Origin: Tachypleus tridentatus
Lineage: Eukaryota > Arthropoda > Merostomata > Xiphosura > Limulidae
Direction: 5' to 3'
Assembly: GCF_004210375.1 (NCBI RefSeq)
Contig: NC_134835.1
Coordinates: 66,742,447-66,806,446, forward strand
DNA length: 64,000 bases
The notes under the pieces are model-generated. The model saw only the letters and a list, made by a program, of their open reading frames with translations. It was not told the origin of the DNA and did not search any database. Of this stretch, positions 47,524 through 59,500 are shown piece after piece. The position numbers and the translations under genes were made by a program. The first letter of the stretch is position 1. Each line of letters begins with the position of its first letter.

Positions 47524-50500
47524 CTGAAATTTCATTCCAAACAAGACGTGATCTAATAAGCCTATTGAACACCCTATTATTAATAATTTCTTAAAGCTGT
47601 CACTAGCTGAGTGAGATGTTTTTATCTGAATCAATTGGTGTTAATGATTTTGACTCATGTGTTAAGATGGAAAACCTTTAATTTTTTCAAGACGATATTT
47701 TCAAAACAGCAACTATGTATGATATTTCCCAGGATAGGAATGATAACTGTTCCAAGTATTATAATGTTTTGTTATTTTTATCATACATGTAAGATAAAAT
47801 TAATTCATTTATCTGATTCACGTACAGATTAATCTGAGAATAAAGTAATACTTTACTTTTTGTATATTTTTAATATCGAATACAACACGATATTGATTAT
47901 TAATACCTTCACGTTTTTACTAAAATAACAAAACAAAGACAGACTATTTCTAGGAAGTGTAGTTAGAATGTATCTAATATTTAATTGGGTTCTAGAGAGA
48001 AAAATCATTTTTTTACAATGAAATATACGGTAATGTGCAGGTCATGATGGGAAAAATTTATAACAAACAGATCGGAATAATAGAATTCTTGGATTAAAAG
48101 ATTAGTTGAATAAATGTCATATCGACCAACATTTAGATTGCTGCAAGAGAACGGGAACGGATTAAATAATGTTTGCTTAATAATTTAACTTATAATAATA
48201 GCACAGAAGGGATTACTCATTTAAGTAGTTAAAACTCTGAAAATAATTAACTAATATTCTACGAAACATATTTTTATCAAAATGACGTTTCAATATATAA
48301 AATCACGTAATTTGATTAAATCAAAATATACTTTGATAAGAAAAATTATTGTGAAGTGTCAATGTAGACGCAGACAGACCTCCTGTTTTTTACTAAAATA
48401 AAACGATTGTTTGTTTTTGAATTTCGCGCAAAGCTACGCGAGGGCTATCTGCGCTAGCCGTCCCTAATTTAACTGTGTAAGACTAGAGGGAAGGCAGCTA
48501 ATCACCATCACCCACTGCTAATTCTTGGGTTACTCTTTTACTAAAGTAAAATGGGATTGACTATCACATTATAACGCCTCACAGCGAAAAGGGCGAGCAT
48601 GTTTAGTGTGATGAAGATTCGAGCCAGCGACCCTCAGATTACGAGTCCAGCGCCTTAACCACCTGGATATGCTGGGCAAGTAAAACAAAAGCAGACTCTT
48701 TGTAAACTGCAATTAAACTGATATAATTGGATTTTAGTGACATGTAAATTCTGAATTTTGTTTCTGTAAAATTATAAATAGTTGCCAGTAGGTTATGTCA
48801 ACTCAACTAAATTAGTATTCGATGAAATACGCCACCTGTCTGGTCAATATTATAACTTACCTGATGTTGTCTCTGTCATCTGAACTCATAAAATTAATCC
48901 GTGTTAAAAGAAAACGAACAGTGTTAAATAACTCGTGAGAGAAGTTCTTCACTAACTTGAACGTAATTTCTATTCATTTATTTAAATTTGTTCATGTTAA
49001 AAAATAAACCTTTGGAGCCAAATATTGACCTGATTTTAATTTAAACCATTTGTTCCTACCTTAGTTTAGAGTCCACCACAGAATCGGGATTATTGTCAGT
49101 TCCCATGCGACACGTGCTCATTGGATGGTACCCTGTTATTCCACCAGTCCTTACCCAGCATTCCAAATACCGTAGATCGCGCATGGTTTGGTTGTACTGA
49201 GAACATTCTGAGTAATCTGGGAGGTGAAGTTTAACTCCTAGCCGTCGGAAAGGCTCAGCTTTAGCGAGACGAGCAGCAAGTTTCATTGCTATTAAAATAT
49301 TCCATTATTTCATTCTCAATATAAAAACGAATTATGTGTAATATATAAACTATAATTCTAGAAAAAAAGCTACCAAGGATTCTGGGAAATATATATCGTA
49401 TAGTTATGACAGTTCCTTCTTATTTAGATACGAACGAAAGAGGAGCATAAAAATTGCAGAATTTGGTCATAGAATTAAGTTATTAACCTAATTCATTACA
49501 CATTTAATGGATACTTTATTAGGTATACCTATCTAGCACTTTCTTTTACTTCCAAAACAGGCTGAAACATTTGTAAGGGATTTTGGTCCATGCTGACTCG
49601 ATAGCATCACGCGGTTCCTGCAGATCTGTCGGCCACATATTCATGCTGCGAACCTCCCTTTCCACTTTATCTCAAAGATTCTCGGTTGGATTGGGATCTG
49701 GGGACTGTGCAAGCCATTGGAGTACACTGAACTTGCTCTCAAGTTAATGGAACGAGTTTCAGATGATACGTGCTTTGTGATGTGATGCATTATCCTGCTG
49801 GAAGTAGCCATTAAAAACGGGTAGACTGTGGCCATAAAAGAATGCACATGGTTAACAGTAATGCTCAGGTACGTTGTGACATTCAAATCATGCTCAATTG
49901 GTATTAAGGAGCCTGATGTGTGCTAAGAAAATATTCTCCACACCATTACACTACCACTGCCAGTCTGTGCGGTTGATACAAGGCAGGATATATCCATGGT
50001 TCCATAATGTTTACACCAAATTCTGACAGTACCATCTGCATGCCGCAGTAGAAATCGAAATTCGTCAGACCATGTGATGTTTGTCCAATCTCCAATCGTT
50101 CAGTTTTGGTGATCCTGTACCAACTGTAGCAGGCTCGGCATGGCCAGCTGGTTAAGGTACTTGACTCGTAATCCGAGGGTTGCGGGTTCGAACCCCATCA
50201 CACCAAACATGCTCGCCCTTTCAGCCGTGGAGGCGTTATAATGTAATGGTCAATCCCACTATTCGTTGTTAAAATAGTATCTCAAGAGCTGGCAGTGGAT
50301 GGTGATGACTAGCTACCTTCCCTCTAGCCTTACGTTGTTAAATTATGGATGGATAGCGAAAATAGCCCTTGTGCAGCTTTGCGCGAAATCCAAAAACAAT
50401 CGTTTTATTTTAGTAAAAACCAGGAGGTCTGTCTGCGTCTACATTGAAACTTCACAAGTGGTCTTCTGCTGCTGTTGCTCTTCTGCCTTAAGGTACGACG

Positions 50501-53500
50501 CATTGTGCGTTCAGAGATATCCTTCTGTACACTACTATTGTAAAGAGTGGTTATTTGAGTATTTGTGGCCTTTCTACCAGTTTGAATGAGTATGGCCATT
50601 CAGCTCTGAGCTTTTTCATTAGTAAGCTCACAGAATATCCGCTTACTGGATGTTTTTTTTTGTTTTTCACACAATTCTCTGTAAACTTTAGAGACTGTAG
50701 TATGTTAAAATCCTAGGAGGTCAGCAGTTTCTGAAATGCTGAGACCATCACGTCTGACACCAACAATCATTGTACGCTCAAAGTCGCTTAGATCACACAT
50801 CTTCCCCATAATAATTTTGGTCGAACAACAATTGGATCTCTTGACCATGTGTTTATACCTTATATTTTGAGTTGCAGCCACATGATTCGCTGTTTGGCGT
50901 TTTCAGCGTTAAAGAGCAGGTGTACCTAATAAAATGGCCACTGAGTGTATTTTGATATGCGGAAAAGTCATATTTTCATTTATGTTGAGCTAAAATCTAT
51001 GAAAATAAAGCAGGACATCTGATTACATTTATCAAGGATGATAAGATTTTCACAAATCATCAGAATTAACGCTAGATGACTATACAGGGTGCTCGGAAAG
51101 TCACTGTGCAGTTTTGTAATCATATGTTATTATATTTCAGATTTTGATCCCAATATGGTTTTAACAACAAAATATGAAGGCTGTATTGATCCAAGCCTGT
51201 ATTGATGCCAACAGGGGTCACTTTCAACATTGTTTATAACTGTCATTCATATTTACGTCCTGTATTCTATATTAAAACATGTTTGTTAATAAATATATAG
51301 GTGCACAGTGAATTTCCGAACACCCTGTATTTTAAATTAGATTTTGTTTTGAATTTCGCGCAAAGCTACTCGAGGGCTATCTGCACTAGCCGTCCCTAGT
51401 TTAGCAGTGTAAGACTAGAGGGAAGGCAGCTACTCATCATCACCCACCGCCAACTCTTGGGCTACTCTTTTACAACGAATAGTGGGATTGACCGTAACAT
51501 TATAATGCCCCCACGGCATTAAGGGCGAGCATGTTTGGTGCGACCGCGATTCGAATCCGTGACCCCCGGATTACGAGTCGAACGCCTTAAATTAGACAAG
51601 TGAAAAACGTCGGACGGCAAAAGTATGAATACAGAAGTATTTTACAACGCTAAAATCAGGGGTTCGATTCCCCTCGGTGAGCTGAGCAGATAGCCCTTTG
51701 TGGCTTTGCTATACGAAACACACACACAGAAGTATTTTGCTGTTATTATTACCATAATCTGTTTAAGCTGCCCACACACATGGTATTCTAGAATGATTCA
51801 TAATAATTTGTAAGAATATATTAATAATTATGAAGGTAGGTAACTGGTTTATAAAACAGTACATCATTCTAAGGCTGAACATAAAAGATTCCAGAATCAT
51901 TACAGTGTTGTTTATTTCTTTATAATTAAACACAAAGCTGCAAACTGGTCTACTTGTGCTCTTCTCATCACTGGTATATAAACTTGGTTTTAGAATTATA
52001 TGTTCGCAGACATTCTTCTGCGTCACTGGAGGGTAATTATTAGTAACTACAGCTTTGTACTAACTTTTCCATGAGAATAATTAAACCGACTTTCAATAAG
52101 AATAGCTAGAACAAGTGTTTATTATTCAATATTTTTTGAAGCTAAAAATATTTATTTCTACTTATCTATTACAACACTTCTATCAAATGAGAACTTCTTA
52201 TCACGTATGTTACATTATTTTATAAATATGCTCTCCCCAGCGGCACAGCGGTATTTCTGCATACTCACAACGCTAAAATCTGTGTTTCGATACCAGTGAT
52301 GAGTAGAAATCGGATAGCCCATTGTGTAGCTTTGTATTTAACTTCAAACAAACAAACTTTCATAAATATAAGCATATGTTAGCCATTTCCGAAAGATCTG
52401 TGTATATCACACAGAATTTTCATGGTTAAAAATTCAACCGTAATATCTTATCACACATGTATTTTGCAGGAAGCGATAAATGAGGCGAAAAAAATCCAGA
52501 GTTACTACGTAGTACCTGGCCTGGCATTGCTAGCGCGTTAAGGCGTGCGCTTTGTAATCTGAGGGTCGCGGGTTCGCGCCTGAGTCACGCCAAAACATGC
52601 TCGCCCTCCCAGCCGTGGGGGCGTTATAATATTACATTCAATCGCACTATTCGTTTGTAAAAGAATAACCCAGGATATGGCGATAAATGGTGATGACTAG
52701 TTGCCTTTCCTCTAGTCTTACACTGCTAAATTAGGGACGGCTAGCACAGATAGCCCTCGAGTTGCTTTGTGCGAAATTCCAAAACAAACAAAGCGTAGTA
52801 CCTAGTGAAGCTACTGTAATAGTTATCCAACAGTTTGCGACAATTTTAAAAATATGTGTATCAGAGAGTGGGTGCATGTGGTGGAATTAATTAATGTTTT
52901 TTGTAGCTGAACTTGTTTATATATTTTCACGATCAATATGAACATTTTGAAGAGCTTATCAACGCTAAACATGATGATTTTCATACTAGCACCTGATGGA
53001 TAACTCTAATGCAATTTGGTCCGGGATGGCCAAGTGGTTAGGGCGCTTGACTCGCAATCTGAGGGTCTGGGGCTCGAAACTTCATCACCACACATGCTCG
53101 CCCTTTCATCCGTGAGGGCGTTATAATATGACATTCAATCGCACTATTCGTTTGTAAAAGAATAACCCAGGATATGGCGATAAATGGTGATGACTAGTTG
53201 CCTTTCCTCTAGTCTTACACTGCTAAATTAGAGACGGTTCGAAATAAAAAAACAAAAACAATAAGTGTTTTAAAATTAAACAGACAGTAGAAAGTTTCAA
53301 TATCAGTCACACAGTTAATAAGTGTTAGTTTGAACTATCGATAATGTTTTATAGATTATGCAATTTTGTAGCAATAAATAAATAATAAAATATCAAACAT
53401 AAATAGTGCCATGTTTAAACTGTACAGTTAAAGTAATATCACTTTCAAGTGAAACATATTGCTATCATTCAGAACTATTTACCTTGTATCGTACATTTAA

Positions 53501-56500
53501 CATCATAATCTTCTTCTAAATAGTGTGGATCAATCACAGGAGCGACCGATGGATCTGATGAAGTTAGGTATATTTCTCCTTTTGAACGTGCGTGCAAGCA
53601 GGAAGCCAGAATAATAAATCCTTCTTTTGAATCGTTGTGATTGTCGGGAAAGGATGTTCTAAAAGTCTGAGATTAAGTGTTGTCATTAACAGAAAATGCT
53701 GTTTTTAATCAAAATTTTAAAAAAATACGGTATAGTAAATATAAACTAATTAGATATAATAGGCTTTTGAATAATTTTACAAGTTAAGTGTTTGGAAACA
53801 ATAAATATTATCGTAATGACTTCCGTCACTTATGAGCTCTTTTAGTATTTTTCGTTAAAACAAATACTGCAAATTGCAGTCCAGTTAATGATAACAAGTA
53901 CAACTTGTTCAAGTTCTATGTAACTAACGATAGGTCTGACTCACAAATAAATAATCTCAGAGACTTTACTTAAATATGTTCTTATGCGTACGCTACATCT
54001 TTCGTCTCTTGTAGTTCAATAAAAACTCAAGTTGAAAATTGGCATCTCAACAATATCAAAATGTCTGACTCAGTAACAAATTAACCATTGCAACAGACTC
54101 CCAAAACCAATCGGCAGTCTTTTCTGTCTCACCTAACTCCAACAGCATATTTTTCAAATCTCTTCTACTTTCTCAAAAAAATCCAAGTAGTTATTTGTCA
54201 CGCACCTATAACGTGATAATACTGAAACCTCCCACTGGCCAAAAACAATACAAATGTCTGAAAACCACACTCAAGAACACCATATATATATAGGTTTGTT
54301 ATAAATAAAAAAAAAGCCGAAACAAAAACAAATTGAACAAAGACGCTGCATCAATTGAATAATTCCGAGGTACAAGCTACAATAACCTAAGATACATCTT
54401 ATAATTCCCCATTGTAGCTTGTACCCTGGGATCTTTTCAGCTGATGTAGCCTTTTTTGTTTAATTTGTTTTTGAATCATAACAAACTAATATGATTAGTA
54501 AGAGGTTTGAATTTGCTGTTTTTAACGTAGTCCTTCCTTGTGATTTTACTTATTTTACTATTTAACATAATTAAAATGTATTTATTTTCACTAAAAGTGT
54601 GTATACATATGTAAGTGTCTTTTTTTCTCTCTCTTTTGTTGTTACTGCAAAATGTTTAGTGAAAGGCAGCACAAAGTCAAAAGCTAAAATATTTGTTAAA
54701 CAACACTGTCTAAATTTACAAATGACATCTGTCAACTTACGTCGTCCTTAAAGTTAGCTATTTTAGCAAATATGTCAGCATTCACTGATCCCAGGTTGAA
54801 AAGCATCAAGAAAAGAGCCGGATCGAGGGATGACTGTGACATTGGAGCTCTGAGAAGTGCTTCTATGCCGCTTTCTGCCAACACACCTGGAAGAGTAAAA
54901 ACGTTCTTAGGTTTTCCAGAACAAAATGTCGTTTTTGAACTGCGAAGTTTGGAAAAGTATGCACCAATGTTGTAAAACATGCTTTAATAAAAGTAAGCAC
55001 CATTTGCTTCAACATACTTTTGCCAACGTGTAACGATGTTGTTTATGCCCTGGTGAAGAAATCAGAGTTTCTATGGTCAATGAACTCCCTGAAAGCTTCT
55101 TCTGCAGCTGCCTGGTTTTGAAAGCGTTTATTAATCAAAAGGTTGTAAAAGTGCTTGAAAAATGAAAATCTGTAGGGGAAAGGTTTGGGGAATAAGGTAA
55201 ATGAGACAGAACCTCGATTTCTAATTCGTTCAATTTTTGGAGCGTCATCCTTGACAGGTCTCATAACGCCGATTTTGTTGACCTTCAGTCAGCTCATGCA
55301 GAACCCACTTATTCAACCTTTTCGTCTTTCTAATCGCACTCAGGTGGTTCCCAATGCTTGATTTGCTGTGCCTAACTTTTCTGCAAGCTCACGTACTGTT
55401 GTGCTAGGGTCTGTCTCAACTGCTTTCCTTAATATGCTTTTATCTAATGGCTTCCTTCCACGACCCTCGAGGTCTTCAAAACTTTCATCTCCACGTCGAA
55501 ACCTTTGGAACAAATGCTGATCTGTACGTTCAGTAACAGATCCATGATCGAATGTCTGATTGATGTTTCGTGTAGTTTCGGTACATTCTCGTACAAGTTT
55601 GAAGTCGAAGAGAAAAATCAAAAGTCCTTCTTGTCCATGATGTCTTTGAGATTGAGAAACTTACTCTGAGTATAGTTGAAACAGCAGACAATTAAGACAC
55701 CTTGTAAGCGACAAACGTTGGATCAAACCAACCAACGAATCAACGATAAGCTACTCAATATTTAGCTTCTAAATGGGATCGTGAGAATTCCGACATTCAT
55801 TTCTGGACAATCTAATAGTTTCCTGAGCCTCAGTAAATACACATGATAAGTTACAAACAAATAATAATGATAATAATAAGACCAACTTCCATAAACACAA
55901 GATATACCTAGGTTTATACGTGTAGTGAAACTCCCAACAATAAATATGTTTGCTTAGTTGAGGAAAAATCTGTTTCTTAACACCAATCATCACCAACTCG
56001 CGAGCTAGTTTTACCAACAAATAGTAGGATTGCCCATAACATTTTAAAGCCATAATAGTTGAAAGAGCGAGCATATTTATGTTTGTTAACGAAATTAGAA
56101 CTCGCGACACGCAGTCTGCGAGTCAAACGCTCCATGAATCAGGCCATGCCAGACTAATAAATATAGATAGAGTTATTCATTCTGTTGCATTATTATGGAT
56201 ATTAGTATTGAATATAAGTTATCCAATATATATATTTATACTTTAATTCTTTGTTCCAATTACTTTTTATGTCTTCTCTTTTTCTTTTTGTCCTTATATA
56301 GATGTTTCTAAATATTAATTAATAAGTTTTTAGAAGTATTATTCAGAATACTTGTTTATATGAAGTATAAGGAGAGTTAATAGCCTAGGTTTGTTTGTTT
56401 TTGAATTTCGCGCAAAGATACACAAGGGTTATCTGTGCTAGCCGTCCCTAATTTAGCAGTGGAAGACTAGAGGGAAGGCAGTTAGTCATCACCATCCACC

Positions 56501-59500
56501 ACCAACACTTGGACTACTCTTTAAGCAACGAATAGTAGGATTTACCGTTGCATTATAACGCTCCCACGGATGAAAGGGCGAGCATGTTTGGTACGACGGG
56601 GATTCGAACCCGCGACCCTCAGATTACGAGTCGAACGCCTTAACCCACTTGGCCAGTGAGGACTTACCTTTTCCTTTAACAAAATAGTTCCACATTTGCC
56701 CAAGAGAGCGAACTTTCGAGGTTGTTATACTGACTGGTTTGGATAAATGGAAGTACATAGGAACGTTTAAATGATCGACGAGTCCTTGCCCAACGGCGGG
56801 AATGCTGGCCACGACCGGTATCTATAAATTCAAAGGATTTTTATTTTAATTATGTAAATTGTCGATTCAGAAACTCCTAAGACCACAATTTTACAGCTTG
56901 ATTGTCGTCTTACAGTTAATCTATAAAACTTTTAAGATCAGAATTCACAGCATAAATAAGCTAGGCCTAGTTAGGAAATTATCCTCAATATTTATTTGGG
57001 CTTTAAACGAATTTGTATTTTGATACGGTTAACATGTTATTACCAATGCTATTAAGTGTTTTGTTTAGGTTGGTCAGATCTTACCTTTAAGCTTTGTAAG
57101 TCCTTCTGAGGTCCTATTCCACTCAAGAGAAGGAGATGGGGAGAACCTATAGTTCCTAAACTAAGAATGATCTCCTTCCGAGCACGGATATGTTGCACGT
57201 CTGCTGTAGGAATCTTTAAAGTTTTGACAGCTATTGCCCTTTTTCCTTCGAATATTAGCTGTTAATCATATTAAATACGTAGAATGCATAACTATTATAT
57301 ATATTTATTTATTCATATAATTTTACTAAACTTAATTAGTTAGTGTGAGTTTTGAGCTTTTAGACTTGTGTTTCGTCCATACAAATTAGTTGTAAACGTC
57401 TGATCTACCAGCCTTTAAAATAGGTCATTGGGTATTAGCTGAACAAAACAAGGAACGTTTAAATACCTAACTATTCTTCTGGAAAAACTACACATTCTAA
57501 ATCTAATTACTCAAATATTCTTCAACTCTAACCTCATTTATAAAAAATGACATATTTTTTGTTTATGCAGGCTTAAACACTGATTAAGAAAAAAATAAAG
57601 TTTTTTTTTTCACAGCGCACCTAACTGGAAATCGATCCATAAGCTTCATACAAAAATCAAGAGATTTTGATGTTAAATATTTGAAGAAAGAAAATTCAGT
57701 TTTTCAAAAGATTTTTTTAAAAATATGTTTATAACAATATATTTGTTTGTTTTTGTTTTTTTAAATTTCGCACAAAGCTACTCGAGGGCTATCTGTGCTA
57801 GCCGTCCGTAATTTAGTAGTGTAAGACTAGAGGGAAGGCAGCTAGTCATCACCACCCACCGCCACATCTTGGGCTACTCTTTTACCAACGAATAGTGGGA
57901 TTGATCGTTACATTATAACGCGCCCACGGCTGAAAGGGCGAGCACGTTTGGCGCGAAGGGGATGCGAACCCGCGACCCTCAGATTACGAGTTGCACGCCT
58001 TAACACGCTTGGCCATGCCGGGCCTATAACAATATAAGTCAAGTATAGAATCTGTCCTGTACTAGTAACTTCATAGCTTTTGCAAGAACGAACTTATTGC
58101 TACACAAAAGCAATATTAAAGTAGATGGTACTTAGTCAAACGAAAATTAATTTTTACATGACATATAATACGAGCACTTACATGCTTTTGGAGGGAGGTA
58201 GATCAAAAATGGGATTTGGCTAAGTTAATGGTTCGAAAGGATAAATGTTCGAATCCATGATATACTCTTGAAAACACTTCGCAGTTTCAGTTATGATGTC
58301 TTTATGATTTTGATAATCATTCCGTTATTTGGTTATGAGTAATAGACGGAGAGTGAAACTAATGGTTCCATTACTTCTGCTTAGCTATCCTGATAAAGGA
58401 TGGTGAAACCTGAATTTTGGTATCTCAGCCATGGCCATTTACAGCAAGTGTCGCCTGAGATTCAATGGATCACATTGAAGAATGTCAGCCAACAAAGGTT
58501 ACATTGGGACTAACTATGTGGAAGTCATCTAGTCAAAAGTTGTTTTTATTAAACAAAATTGGACATCAAAAAAAGAAAGAAAATGTTTTAAACATTTGGT
58601 GGTAACTAACTTACACGATCTTATATTGAACAATAAACAATATACTCTGCTCTTTATCATTTTATCGTAGATTTAGCGTTTATTGTTAATAGTGATGAGT
58701 AGACTGTGCCCTGGCCATTCTGTGGAAAAGTCTTAGGACCAAATCCCAACCATTAGCATCACAAACAGAGCACTTCCCTGAACATGGCAGCAGAATAGCA
58801 TTCAACTTAATGGATATAAATAAGTTAGTTTGTTTTTAATTAAGCACAAAGTTACACAGCGAGCTACCGATGCTGTGTCATAGACTTACCTCTGAGCCGC
58901 TGGAGAGATAAGCCTGTTAACAGGTAAATAAACAAAAGGTAACTAATAAAAATTGGACTTAACTGACCATGTAGTTTTCTCTGATTGTAACGATTAACTG
59001 CTTAATAGCACATCGTTTTGTCATTGCACAAACACTTCTCGAGTTTAATACTTAACACCACTGTTGTTTTGTTTTCATCAGAACACATGATCATTTTAAT
59101 GTCCAAGGAAGTTATAGCTTTCGAGAAGAAAAGTTAGGAACTAAAAATAACGGGATTATTTTCACGAGAAAATATGTTTAGATTGTATTATTATGCAAAT
59201 ATTAGCGCTATAACGATATGAGCACAACATAATGTATTAAGAACATGCGTGGATGAAAGCTGTAAAAACTTCACAAAATAAAAATGTCATTAGCATTCAA
59301 CAGATGTCACTATTCTGTAATGAATATACCCGAGCCTGACCATCAAACGTAGCCCGGCATGGCCAGGTGGGTTAAGGCGTTCGACTAGTAAGTTAAAATC
59401 GCGGGTTCGAATTTCGGTCGCACTAAACATGCTCGCCCTTTAAAGACATGACCAAGCGTGTTAAAGCGTTCGACTTGTTATACGAGGGTCGTGGGTTCGA

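Larger units (their letters stand above)
47524..49059 (-). other. GMC intron 8
   Basis: 1.5 kb. Carries a SINE (48410-48676) with its 61-bp passenger (48349-48409); the rest is unassigned. Confidence 0.8.
49560..50830 (-). pseudogene. Tc1-like transposase, broken
   Basis: Pieces on minus: SDFERTMIVGVRRDGLSISE near 50760; RKATNTQITTLYNSSVQ with SNSSRRP ending at the insertion; then HQNWTIGDWTNITWSDEFRF and GTVRIWC beyond it; HPFLMATS near 49830; and SPDPNPTENL before the end. These cover the DNA-binding HTH and the DDE catalytic domain. The reading frame is interrupted by the SINE insertion, stops and frameshifts. Confidence 0.88.
49497..50949 (-). mobile_element. Tc1-like transposon, interrupted by a SINE
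   Basis: Right end complement TACACTCAGTGGCCATTTTA, left end TACACATTTAATGGATACTT, both followed by TTAGGTA-ACCT; TA at each end fits Tc1/mariner insertion. The interior is a transposase pseudogene on minus. This is the widespread element with the CACTCAGTGGCC end found in many animals. The left end is eroded. Confidence 0.9.
49289..53482 (-). other. GMC intron 7, TE-rich
   Basis: 4.2 kb almost filled by mobile DNA: Tc1-like element with nested SINE, mariner MITE, and SINEs of three types. Little unique sequence remains apart from 50950-51084, 52370-52507 and 53261-53482. Confidence 0.9.
54887..56667 (-). other. GMC intron 5, TE-filled
   Basis: 1.8 kb with a mariner remnant and two SINEs; both intron ends are crowded by insertions. 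Confidence 0.85.

Noticed and set aside
48410-50457. The SINE/passenger pair as terminal inverted repeats of a 2.1-kb composite transposon
   Set aside because: The enclosed DNA contains a GMC exon (49060-49288) and no target duplication flanks the pair, so it is not a mobile unit.
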